Shown here in pieces: positions 7,840 to 15,695 of a DNA stretch of 64,000 nucleotides. The first letter of the stretch is position 1. Every line of letters starts with the position of its first letter. The stretch lies in assembly GCF_003606385.1 (NCBI RefSeq), contig NZ_CP032514.1, positions 2,480,001-2,544,000 on the forward strand, in the 5' to 3' direction. The DNA is from Actinomyces lilanjuaniae (GTDB lineage: Bacteria > Actinomycetota > Actinomycetes > Actinomycetales > Actinomycetaceae). Both the position numbers and the translations under genes were made by a program. The notes below the pieces were generated by a model. It saw only the letters and a program-made list of their open reading frames with translations. It made no database searches and was not told the origin of the DNA.

Positions 7840-9069
7840 ATGAGGTCTCCGCTCGACTCGCCGTTCAGCCCCGGCTCCGACACGGTGCCCCAGGTGTGGG
7901 CCGGCCGCACCTCCCAACTCGGTGACTGGCGTGACGTCCTGCGCCCACGCCGCGTGGCCGGCATCCACGAGCGGGGCCGCACGGTCCTCGGGGAGGCAGG
8001 CTCGGGCAAGTCCTCGCTCGTACGCCGGATCGCCCGCGAGGCCCGGGAGACCGGGGACTGGGTGACGCCGCAGCTGCGCATCCCCTCCGGGACGGACCCC
8101 CTCAAGCGGGTGGCCTCCGCGCTCCTGGACCTCTCCTCGCAGGCAGGCCTGGCTGCCGCCCGGGAGCGGCGCATCGCCGACCTCCTGAGCAGGGTAGAGA
8201 CAGTCGCCGCCTCCGGGGTCTCGCTGTCCGTGCGCGCGCAGGACGGTCCGGAGCCCTACACCGCCCTGACCGACCTCCTGGTGGAGATCGGGCGTGCGGC
8301 GATCCGGCACCGTGACGTCATGGTGGTCGTCCACGTTGACGAAGTACAGAACATCACTGACGAGCACGCGCGGTCCCAGCTGCTCACCGCCCTGGGGGAC
8401 GCGCTCACCTACGAGGAGACCGTCAGTGTGCCCGGCGGCTGGCAGGTGGAGCGCGGACTGCCGATGGCTGTCTACCTCACGGGCCTAGCAGAGTTCGCGG
8501 ACATGGCAGGTGCCCGTACAGGCGCCACCTTCGCGCGCCGATTCCGCACCACCACCCTGGACGCCATTGACGACGACGCCCTCATGGCCGCGCTCCAGCC
8601 CTTCGTTACCGAGGGCTGGCCACTGGCCAGCGGGAGAGGCGGCACCGAGAGGGTGTACATGGAGCCCGCCGCGCAGCGCGCCGTCGTCGAGCTGGCTTGC
8701 GGGGAGCCCTTCCTCTTCCAGCTCGCCGGGGAGCGCGCCTGGTACGCGGGCACCGACAACCTCATCACCGCTGGCCACGTGCGGGCCGGATGGCGCGACG
8801 CCGCCCCTGAGGCCGAGGCGCACGTACGACGCATCCTGGACCGCCTCCCCGAACGTGAGAGGCACTTCATCGAGACCATGGCCGGGCTCACGCCGCAGGA
8901 GCGCAGCCTGACCACCATCGCCCGGGCCATGGGCTACCGGCGGACCACCGATGCGGGCCCCACGGCGCAGCGCCTGGACCTCACCCGCGGGATTATCCGG
9001 CGTGGCAGGCACTACCGCTTCCACCACCGCGCTATCGAGGCCTACCTCACCTCGCAGTGGCCCTGGTAG
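7840..9069 (+). CDS. AAA/STAND-type ATPase with C-terminal winged helix, function unknown
   Basis: 409 residues. Walker A is GEAGSGKSS at 51-59 and Walker B VVVHVDEVQN near 162-171, as in ORC/Cdc6-like and archaeal-type AAA ATPases. The C-terminal region (PQERSLTTIARAMGYRR, then RGRHYRFHHRAIEAYL) looks like a winged helix, so DNA binding is likely. No fused nuclease or protease domain is seen. The start is the ATG at 7840, just after two GATAAACTTATC repeats. A much longer frame open from 7153 overlaps the MFS gene and is rejected. The 3' end overlaps the convergent HxlR gene by 23 bp. Role is unknown; a stress, toxin-like or defence function is speculation. Confidence 0.75.
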   Translation: MRSPLDSPFSPGSDTVPQVWAGRTSQLGDWRDVLRPRRVAGIHERGRTVLGEAGSGKSSLVRRIAREARETGDWVTPQLRIPSGTDPLKRVASALLDLSSQAGLAAARERRIADLLSRVETVAASGVSLSVRAQDGPEPYTALTDLLVEIGRAAIRHRDVMVVVHVDEVQNITDEHARSQLLTALGDALTYEETVSVPGGWQVERGLPMAVYLTGLAEFADMAGARTGATFARRFRTTTLDAIDDDALMAALQPFVTEGWPLASGRGGTERVYMEPAAQRAVVELACGEPFLFQLAGERAWYAGTDNLITAGHVRAGWRDAAPEAEAHVRRILDRLPERERHFIETMAGLTPQERSLTTIARAMGYRRTTDAGPTAQRLDLTRGIIRRGRHYRFHHRAIEAYLTSQWPW

Positions 9070-9550
9070 GAGCCGGAGCCACCTCTTCGGCAGCCCCTGC
9101 GGGAACGTCGGCAGCCCCTGCGGGAACGACGGAGTCCGCGTCGACACGGTGCCCCCGGGAGCAGGACAGCCCCGCCGTAACGGGGCTCCCGCAGCCGAGG
9201 TGGACCGGGGTCGACAGGACCTCAGACACCTTAGGAAGATGCCTGAGCCCCCACTGCTGCAGTGCCGCCAGCACGACCACGAGATCACGACCCTTGGCAG
9301 TGAGCACGTAGGCTGACCGCGCCCTGCGCCCTGGGTCCCGGTAGGGCGCAACAGCCAGGACACCGTGCTCGACGAGCTTTCTGAGGCGCGCCGACAGAAT
9401 GGCACGAGGGCACCCCAGGCTCTCCTCCAGGTCGTTGAACCGGCATATGCCCCGGTGAATATCGCGCAGGATGAGCAGGGTCCACTTCTCACCCACAAGC
9501 GCCAGGGTACCCGCGATAGGGCACGAGGACTGGGCTCCAGGAGCGGCCAC
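9047..9550 (-). CDS. HxlR-family transcriptional regulator
   Basis: 167-residue DNA-binding protein with the family winged-helix core: SSCPIAGTLALVGEKWTLLI near the N-terminus, ILRDIHRGICRFNDLEESLG, then LSARLRKLVEHGVL. The N-terminal Cys before the helix is the redox or electrophile-sensing residue in several HxlR proteins (known for HypR/YodB). GTG 9550 is chosen because AAGGAGG lies about 6 nt upstream. It is divergent from the oxidoreductase at 9921 and probably regulates it. The C-terminal tail is low-complexity; a 21-bp tandem repeat (9088-9129) encodes VPAGAAD-like units. It overlaps the AAA ATPase gene tail to tail. Confidence 0.85.
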   Translation of the reverse strand: MAAPGAQSSCPIAGTLALVGEKWTLLILRDIHRGICRFNDLEESLGCPRAILSARLRKLVEHGVLAVAPYRDPGRRARSAYVLTAKGRDLVVVLAALQQWGLRHLPKVSEVLSTPVHLGCGSPVTAGLSCSRGHRVDADSVVPAGAADVPAGAAEEVAPAPTRATAR

Positions 9551-9810
9551 AGGCACCTCCTTAGAACTGACGACGTCCTGGCTGCTGCACGGTAACGAGG
9601 GTGGGCGTGGGAGGAGACGCAAGCATGCCAGGCCTCACGGCCCAGCCGTCAGACGCGTCCACGCCCAGCGCACTCCCGGCTGGCGAGGCCCAGGAGCCTG
9701 AGTCTGTTTCTGAGACTCAGGGAGGTTAGCACGTAGCAGGTCGTCGTATCACAGCTGTGTCACAGCCTGTTACGAGAGGGGCGCAGGTCGGCGCGCAAGC
9801 GGCGTCGCAA

Positions 9811-9858
9811 TTGACAACCCAGGCAGGACTATCTAGGTTCAGTTTACGTACTTAGATA
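9811..9858 (+). promoter_or_regulatory. Promoter of the oxidoreductase operon with adjacent inverted repeat
   Basis: A perfect -35 TTGACA (9811-9816) is followed after 17 bp by a -10-like TAGGTT (9834-9839). An inverted repeat TATCTA-N17-TAGATA (9830-9858) spans the -10 and the likely start site. This is the expected place for control by the divergent HxlR regulator; that link is inferred from position. The rest of the 9551-9920 spacer shows nothing else distinctive. Confidence 0.55.
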
Positions 9859-9920
9859 TCCAGGCAGCACCCGCCAGGGAGCTCGATCGGCACCCAGCAC
9901 GGACAGGAGCGCATACAACA

Positions 9921-10925
9921 ATGAAGGCATACGCCCTCACGTCCTACCGCGACGGCGGGACGCTTGAGTGGCTGGACGTGCCCAGGCCGACGGCCGGGGC
10001 CGACCAGGTAGTTGTCGAGGTCCGTGCAGCCGGCCTCAACCCGCTGGACCGCATGGTGGCTGCCGGGCAGTTCCGGCAGCTCATCCCCTACCGGCTGCCG
10101 CTGGTCCTGGGGCAGGAGCTCGCTGGCGTCGTCACCGAGGTCGGTCCCAAGGTCCACGACGTCGCGGTCGGCGACCGCGTCTTTGCCCGCCCCGACATCA
10201 ACAGGATCGGCACCTTCACGGAAGCGATCGCGGTTGACGTCGCCGACACCGCCCCTATGCCAGCCGGACTCAGCTTTGCCGAGGCGGCCTCGCTGCCACT
10301 GGTCCTGCTCACGGCCGTCCAGGCGTTCACCGAGAAGGCGCAGGTCAGGCCGGGGGACAAGGTCTTCGTCCAAGGCGGCACCGGCGGGCTCGGCTCGGTC
10401 GCCGTCCAGGTGGCCAAGCACCTGGGTGCGACGGTGGCGACAACGGTGAGCACCAGCAACGTCGAGCTGGCCCGCAGCCTCGGGGCGGACGTCGTGGTGG
10501 ACTACCGCACCCAGCGCTACGAGGACCACGTCAAGGACTATGACGTCGTCCTCGACACCCTGGGCAGGGACGAGACCCTGCGCTCCATGAAGGTGCTGAG
10601 GTCTGGCGGCACCATGGTCTCGGTTGCCGGGGCACCTGACCCCGAGCTCGCCGCCCAGCTGGGCAGGCCCTTCCTGGGACCGGTTATGTGGCTGATGAGC
10701 CGCAGGGCACGACGGGCCGCCAGGGCGCAGGACGCTATGTACAGGTTCCTCTTCATGCGCGCTGACGGCAGCCAGCTGGCCCGGCTCACTCCCGCGATCG
10801 AGGCGGGCAGCATCAGGCCGCTGGTGGGCCACACCTTCGAGCTTGGTCAGCTGGAGCAGGCCATGGCCCTGCTAGCCTCCGGGAAGGCCAACCCGGGTAA
10901 GATCGTGGTGGAGGCCAAGCCGTGA
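9921..10925 (+). CDS. NADPH:quinone-type zinc-less oxidoreductase (MDR superfamily)
   Basis: 334 residues. The N-terminal GroES-like domain has AAGLNPLDRMVAAGQF and VLGQELAGVVTEVG; the Rossmann domain carries QGGTGGLGSVAVQVAK (151-166), the NADPH loop of quinone oxidoreductases. The structural and catalytic zinc cysteines of alcohol dehydrogenases are missing, as in the QOR branch. The likely reaction is NADPH-dependent reduction of quinones or reactive enones. It is the first gene of a two-gene operon (4-bp overlap with the hydrolase) and divergent from an HxlR regulator, an arrangement common in electrophile-stress responses. Confidence 0.85.
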   Translation: MKAYALTSYRDGGTLEWLDVPRPTAGADQVVVEVRAAGLNPLDRMVAAGQFRQLIPYRLPLVLGQELAGVVTEVGPKVHDVAVGDRVFARPDINRIGTFTEAIAVDVADTAPMPAGLSFAEAASLPLVLLTAVQAFTEKAQVRPGDKVFVQGGTGGLGSVAVQVAKHLGATVATTVSTSNVELARSLGADVVVDYRTQRYEDHVKDYDVVLDTLGRDETLRSMKVLRSGGTMVSVAGAPDPELAAQLGRPFLGPVMWLMSRRARRAARAQDAMYRFLFMRADGSQLARLTPAIEAGSIRPLVGHTFELGQLEQAMALLASGKANPGKIVVEAKP

Positions 10926-11770
10926 GCACGCTCAGGCTCTTTGACGGCCCCTACGCTGACGCACCGGTCGAGCATGTCATAACCCCTGCGGGCACGTCCT
11001 TCGCCTACCGAGCGGTCGGCTCCGGGCACGCGACACCGCTACTGCTCCTGGTCCACCTAGCCGCCACGCTGGACGGCTGGGACCCGTTGGTGGTTGACCA
11101 GTGCGCGCAGGACCGTCCGGTCATCGCGGTGGACTACCCCGGCATGGGTGGCTCCTCGGGAGCCGCGCCGACCACCGTCGCCGGGATGGCGGAGAGCGTC
11201 ATCACCTTCCTGGACGCAGCCGGACTTGAGCAGGTGGATATCCTCGGACTCTCGCTCGGCGGGTTCGTCACCCAGCAACTGCTGCTGGCCCATCCGCACC
11301 GGTTTCGCAGGGCGGTACTGGCTGGCACCGGCCCAGCGGGAGGCAGGGGCATCACCAGGGTGCCGACCCTGACCTTCCAGGCCATGGCGAAGGCCGCCGC
11401 GACCCGGAAGGATCCGCGCCACTACCTGTTCTTCCCCCCAGCCGCCTGGGACAGGGCCGACGAGTTCCTGGAGCGCGTCTCCAGGTTCAGGCACCCTGAC
11501 AGGCCCGCCCGGGTACCGGGCCTCCTGCGTCAGCTCGTGGCCGTCTACCGCTGGGGCCGACAGGCGCCGCAGGACCTGTCCGCGCTCACCCACCCGGCCC
11601 TCGTGGTCAATGGCGACCAGGACCTGATGGTGCCTAGCCCTAACACCATCGACCTGGGACACCGACTTCCCGCAGCCAGGCTCGAGGAGCTCTATCCCGG
11701 GGCCGGCCACGGCGCCGTCTTCCAGGAGCCTGGGATCTTCTCCTCCCAGGTCAGGGAGTTCCTGGGGTAG
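10922..11770 (+). CDS. Alpha/beta hydrolase
   Basis: 282 residues, alpha/beta-hydrolase fold. The nucleophile elbow is LGLSLGGF with S111; the acid is probably the Asp of NGDQDLMVP and the base the His of GAGHGAVF near the C-terminus. DYPGMGGSSG precedes the elbow as in esterase/lactonase-type members. It overlaps the oxidoreductase gene by 4 bp (GTGA), so the two are translated together and probably act on related reactive compounds. Substrate is unknown. Confidence 0.85.
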   Translation: MSTLRLFDGPYADAPVEHVITPAGTSFAYRAVGSGHATPLLLLVHLAATLDGWDPLVVDQCAQDRPVIAVDYPGMGGSSGAAPTTVAGMAESVITFLDAAGLEQVDILGLSLGGFVTQQLLLAHPHRFRRAVLAGTGPAGGRGITRVPTLTFQAMAKAAATRKDPRHYLFFPPAAWDRADEFLERVSRFRHPDRPARVPGLLRQLVAVYRWGRQAPQDLSALTHPALVVNGDQDLMVPSPNTIDLGHRLPAARLEELYPGAGHGAVFQEPGIFSSQVREFLG

Positions 11771-11933
11771 CACCCGCTCCTGGCACCTGTCGTCTTGTCC
11801 GCGTCTGGTTCCTGCCCACAAGGACGTACGGGACACGTAGATCGGGCAGCAGCACGGCACCGCTCAGCAGCACCCACGGCACCGGGGCCGCAGAGTCGGC
11901 CCGGCGGTCACAGCGCTGACATGCCCACAGCGC

Positions 11934-12452
11934 TCACAGCTCCTTGAAGTACCTGGCCACTGGCCATCGCGTGTAGCCCACCGCCTCGTAGGCAGCGCGC
12001 GCCGAGGCGTGGCCCGCGTCCCCGCCAGTCTCCACCATAACCATGTGCATGCCAGCCTCACGGGCACGGCTGTGCGCGCGCTCCATCAGCGTCCGCCCGA
12101 CCCCCTGGCGCTGGTAAGCGGGATCGACGCAGAGGATGTAGACCTCTCCCATGGAGTCCTCCGGGTGGATACGGGTACATACCCAGCCCGCAGGCTCCCC
12201 GCCCACCAGGGCGACGTCACAGGCCTGCGCCTCCTGGTCGAGCACCTGGGCCAGGTCCGAGCGCTGGCGCGCCTCCCAGCCCTGCGGCCAGAAGCTGTCG
12301 TACACGAAACGGGGGACGACCCCGGTAGCGATATCCCCGCTCATGGCCTCGAAAACCGGCGCCCAGGCGCGGATTGACAGGTCGAGCAGCTGGTCGCGCA
12401 TGACGGGGTCGTAGGGGACCACGCGTGCCCCCGAGGCCTTCACACTTCTCAC
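11934..12452 (-). CDS. GNAT-family N-acetyltransferase
   Basis: 172 residues. The acetyl-CoA binding motif A is present as EVYILCVDPAYQRQGVGRTL, followed by the motif B-like region (ARAAYEAVGYTRWPVARYF). The substrate of this GNAT subgroup cannot be read from the sequence. It is convergent with the hydrolase gene (163-bp gap with no clear terminator) and divergent from the DUF4256 gene. Confidence 0.8.
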   Translation of the reverse strand: MRSVKASGARVVPYDPVMRDQLLDLSIRAWAPVFEAMSGDIATGVVPRFVYDSFWPQGWEARQRSDLAQVLDQEAQACDVALVGGEPAGWVCTRIHPEDSMGEVYILCVDPAYQRQGVGRTLMERAHSRAREAGMHMVMVETGGDAGHASARAAYEAVGYTRWPVARYFKEL

Positions 12453-12714
12453 CCCGGAATGCTACCGCACCACGTCGTCGGGTCCTCGTCGGCTCCTCGC
12501 AGCCCGGCGAGGTGGAGCGCACCCCGACTTTACAGGTGTCAATGAACGGGTGGGGCAGCGCGAGACTCCACCTACCTCATCCTCCCGGGGACGCGGCCGC
12601 TGTGACCCGGCGAGCGTGCCCCGTGCCTGGCGGGACCACAGGGACGGCCCCGCGCCCGCGTCTCTGCCAGCAGGCCGGGGAGGCGGCTAGCCTCAGCAGC
12701 ATCCACCACATGAC

Positions 12715-13296
12715 ATGAGCACGACACAGGGGACAATGAGCTACCTGCCCGCAGACCACGACGAAAGGGACGGCGTGATCGAGACTCTCAGGGCGCGGTT
12801 CGAGGCGCACCCGCACCGGCACGCGGGCATCTCCTGGGACGACGTCGCCGTGCGTCTGACCGAGCACCCTGAGACGCTGAGGGCGCTCAGAGGCATGGAA
12901 GAGACGGGAGGCGAGCCCGACGTCGTCGGCTACGACGCCAAGGCGGACGCCTTCCTCTTCTACGACTGCGCAGCCGAGACGCCTGCGGGCCGACGCAGCC
13001 TGTGCCTCGACGAGGAGGCGCTGCGCTCGCGCAGGAGGAACCCGCCGCAGGGCAGCGCTGTGGGCCAGGCAGCCTCAATGGGCGTCGAGCTCATGGGCGA
13101 GACGGAGTACCGCCACCTCCAGAGCCTCGGGGAGTTCGACCTGAAGACCTCATCCTGGCTGGCCACCCCGGCAGACGTGCGCGCCCTGGGCGGGGCACTG
13201 TTCGGGGACCGACGCTTCGGCCGGGTCTTCGTCTACCACAACGGCGCTGACTCCTACTACGGGGCGCGCGGCTGGCGCGGTGTCCTGCGGGTATAG
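12715..13296 (+). CDS. DUF4256 family protein
   Basis: 193 residues matching DUF4256: an N-terminal helix RFEAHPHRHAGISWDDV, then EPDVVGYDAKADAFLFYDCA, a middle SLCLDEEALRSRR, and GETEYRHLQSLGEFD with a C-terminal FGRVFVYHNGADSYYGARG. The biochemical role of the family is unknown. ATG 12715 gives the full length; an ATG at 12736 after an AGGGGACA site is an alternative start. The 262-bp spacer from the divergent acetyltransferase gene holds no recognised element. Confidence 0.8.
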   Translation: MSTTQGTMSYLPADHDERDGVIETLRARFEAHPHRHAGISWDDVAVRLTEHPETLRALRGMEETGGEPDVVGYDAKADAFLFYDCAAETPAGRRSLCLDEEALRSRRRNPPQGSAVGQAASMGVELMGETEYRHLQSLGEFDLKTSSWLATPADVRALGGALFGDRRFGRVFVYHNGADSYYGARGWRGVLRV

Positions 13297-13430
13297 CGGG
13301 GGTGGCGGCGGGGCACCAAGCGTCCACCTATGCCTGAAGTGATCCAAGCGGACCGGGGTAGAGAGGTGACGACACCAGTATGCTCGCCCGACCCCTGGAC
13401 TTCCGAATACGTTCCGAACACCATGGAGGC

Positions 13431-13886
13431 ATGACCGGCACGGCAGATGCTCCCACGCGTACCCGGCGCTCCTCGGACCTGAGCAGGTACTCTGCCGAGG
13501 CCGAGGACCACCCCGTCGCGGTAACCCGTCGTGACGGTGAGGCGCTGGTTCTCATGTCGCAGCGCGAGGCCGAGGGCCGCGCACGATTGCTGGACCTCGC
13601 CGCACGGCTGATCACGGTGGTCCTGGAGGACACGGGCACGCTCGTCGAGCGCATGAGCCGGGCCTTCCCGTGGATGCTCGCACTGTCGCCGACAGACCGC
13701 GAGACCTGCGCGCAGGACCTGATCGACGCCGCGCGAGCCTCGTTGTCCACCAACCAGCCGCACCTGGCAGTCTCTGAGCTGACCTCGTGGAAGGAGACCG
13801 CCACAGCCGTTGCTGCGGGCCTGGGCCGCACTGACGTGGAGTGGCTGGATGAGGACAGCGGGCTCGAGCCCGTCGAGCGTCCCTGA
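13431..13886 (+). CDS. Phd-like antitoxin with long C-terminal extension
   Basis: 151 residues. The N-terminal part (SDLSRYSAEAEDHPVAVTRR, then DGEALVLMSQREAE) is Phd/YefM-like; the rest (RMSRAFPWMLALSPTDRETC, HLAVSELTSWKETA, GRTDVEWL) matches a long-tailed actinobacterial antitoxin family that I recall as paired with a RelE-like toxin. Here only a 34-codon toxin remnant follows (13889-13993), so this is an orphan antitoxin. ATG 13431 is chosen because upstream sequence (MLARPLDF...) does not belong to the family. Confidence 0.7.
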   Translation: MTGTADAPTRTRRSSDLSRYSAEAEDHPVAVTRRDGEALVLMSQREAEGRARLLDLAARLITVVLEDTGTLVERMSRAFPWMLALSPTDRETCAQDLIDAARASLSTNQPHLAVSELTSWKETATAVAAGLGRTDVEWLDEDSGLEPVERP

Positions 13887-13888
13887 TC

Positions 13889-13993
13889 GTGGCGGCAGCC
13901 AGGAAAAGTGCCGCCCGAATCTGGTACTACGTCGACGGTCGCACGGTCTACCGCGAGCAGGTGCACACGAGTCATCCAAACGAGACGAAGTAG
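13889..13993 (+). pseudogene. C-terminal stub of a RelE-like toxin
   Basis: A 34-codon GTG frame starts 2 bp after the antitoxin stop. Its second half reads RIWYYVDGRTVYREQVHTSH-PNETK, resembling the C-terminal end of the RelE-like toxins that accompany this antitoxin (a ...WYLVDD...TGHPK-type ending, from memory). The catalytic N-terminal and central parts are missing, so the toxin should be inactive. The join is in frame and has no repeat, so this looks like a real deletion rather than a base-call error. Confidence 0.5.
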
Positions 13994-14168
13994 CCATCAA
14001 AGGAGCCACACGACGGATCAGCTGCGTCTTCCTACTGGACCCGTAGTGGAACCCGCAGACCGAGGAGCGGCGGCCTACCGCACCCGCCACATCGGCCAGC
14101 ACAGGTCGGTCACGGTCTGTGGCCAGCCTGAAACGCGCTGTGTTCTGGGCTGCGCTCGAGCCCGGTTC

Positions 14169-15662
14169 TCATGAGGGAGCCAGGCACCTCCGAGCCCGCT
14201 CGGCGGCACCGCGGAGGTCCGGGTGATACTGCACGATCTCCCTCTGGCGCTCAACTGGCAGCCCCAGCTCGTTCAGGACGTTGAGAAGCACGATGACCGT
14301 TGTCACATCGACAACAACGACGAGTTCTTCAAGACTGTGCTTCGGCGTGCTGCCCTCGTGTGCGAGGTCGTTACGAGCCTTTACCGCCCTGCCCGCCCAG
14401 TGACCGGCATCCGGAACCAGAAGGCCGACAACGCCATGGTCAAGACGCCCAGCAAGCTGTTGAAGCCGGTCCCGAAGCGTCAGGTCGTTACGAAACGCTG
14501 ACTTAAACCGCTCTCGATACTCCTCTGGCGCCTGCTCAAGAAGCGCCTTACGCACCTCTTTGAACTCCTTGTCCGGGAACGGCCTCTCCCCGACGCCGAG
14601 CCTGCGGTGCAGCACCTCGGCAGCACCCACCGCCGCCAGGAGCCTGTTCTCGACAAAGGAAGTCGAGCCGTACCGCATCCCCATAATCATATTGATCGCC
14701 GGCAGCAGCCGCTCGCGAACCTCGCACCAACGAGGCAGGATCTCCTCGAAGGGGAGCGAGTCGCAACTGAACAGGATCCGCCGAGCATCGACAGCCTTGG
14801 AGTCATGGGCACCGACCGCGAAAGGGGCGTACAGAAGATCGACGCCGCAACGAGACCTTGAGCGACCGCTCAGCGAACCTATCTCACCGTCAGCAGGCTC
14901 GAGACGGACCCACAAGACGCCAGCCGCCTGGTGGGTCGCCAGCGCGACCAGGTACTGGACCAGACTCACCTTCTCCAGCACCGACTTCAGTGAGAACGGT
15001 GACTCAGGGACGACTCTCATCGACACCGAGTCGCGTATCCGCCCAATCGCCTCGCCCTTGCGCCAGTCCATGAACGGGGCTGTGTACCGGTGCGACAAGC
15101 AGAAGGTGGTCCCGTCGTCAACCACGACCGACTTCTCCTCCACCGGACTGACCGAGATACTGCCAGTCCCGTCAAGCCTGTCCCCATCACAGCCCAGGCC
15201 CCATTCCAATGCTGAGGTCCCTGCCCAGCTCACCATGTCCTCGACCGACATCTCAGCGGCAGAGAACGCAGCGTCGTCCCAATCACTGGCATGCACCCCG
15301 ACAAGCGCCGCATCCACGACGATGGCCTGCGTGTCGGGGCTGTCGACGCGAGCAAGAAACGTCCTCCTGCTTCTCAGCGGGCTGCACCCCAGCAGGGTGA
15401 TCTCCCGGTTACCCGCCGCACCGTGCACAACGTCCCAGGAGTCTCGAACTCCATGATGAACGACCGTCCTACCTGGGGCCGGATGCGACATCACCCGATC
15501 CTCGAACGTGCCGATCAGGGACAGCGCCAGGTTGCCATCGCCATCGTAGCGGAGCGTACCTGGCACCCTCTCCTCCGGCTCCTCCGGCAGCCACCAGTAA
15601 CCCACCCACTCTGAGGATTCAGCGAGCCTGAGAGGACCACCAGACACGACCGGTCTCTCCAC
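14169..15662 (-). CDS. ApeA-like HEPN-domain protein, probable anti-phage defence gene
   Basis: 497 residues. The N-terminal half begins with YWWLPEEPEERVPGTLRYDG then NLALSLIGTF, matching the ApeA N-terminal beta domain (WxLP...PGxLxYD...LxLxG). The C-terminal third is helical and carries a HEPN ribonuclease motif R-x4-H as RNDLAH (R430, H435). ApeA is known as a single-gene anti-phage system in which the HEPN domain is needed for abortive protection; function here is by homology. GTG 15662 is preceded by GGAG. It follows ychF on the same strand (33-bp gap), probably a passenger behind a housekeeping gene. No mobile-element genes adjoin it. Confidence 0.75.
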   Translation of the reverse strand: MERPVVSGGPLRLAESSEWVGYWWLPEEPEERVPGTLRYDGDGNLALSLIGTFEDRVMSHPAPGRTVVHHGVRDSWDVVHGAAGNREITLLGCSPLRSRRTFLARVDSPDTQAIVVDAALVGVHASDWDDAAFSAAEMSVEDMVSWAGTSALEWGLGCDGDRLDGTGSISVSPVEEKSVVVDDGTTFCLSHRYTAPFMDWRKGEAIGRIRDSVSMRVVPESPFSLKSVLEKVSLVQYLVALATHQAAGVLWVRLEPADGEIGSLSGRSRSRCGVDLLYAPFAVGAHDSKAVDARRILFSCDSLPFEEILPRWCEVRERLLPAINMIMGMRYGSTSFVENRLLAAVGAAEVLHRRLGVGERPFPDKEFKEVRKALLEQAPEEYRERFKSAFRNDLTLRDRLQQLAGRLDHGVVGLLVPDAGHWAGRAVKARNDLAHEGSTPKHSLEELVVVVDVTTVIVLLNVLNELGLPVERQREIVQYHPDLRGAAERARRCLAPS

Positions 15663-15695
15663 GCTACGTCACTCCGTTTCTCGCGCGTCAGCAGC

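Noticed and set aside
7153..9069. A 638-residue protein spanning the MFS 3' end and the ATPase
   Set aside because: Its first 230 codons are an out-of-frame reading of the MFS gene; the ATPase starts at 7840 behind its operator repeats.
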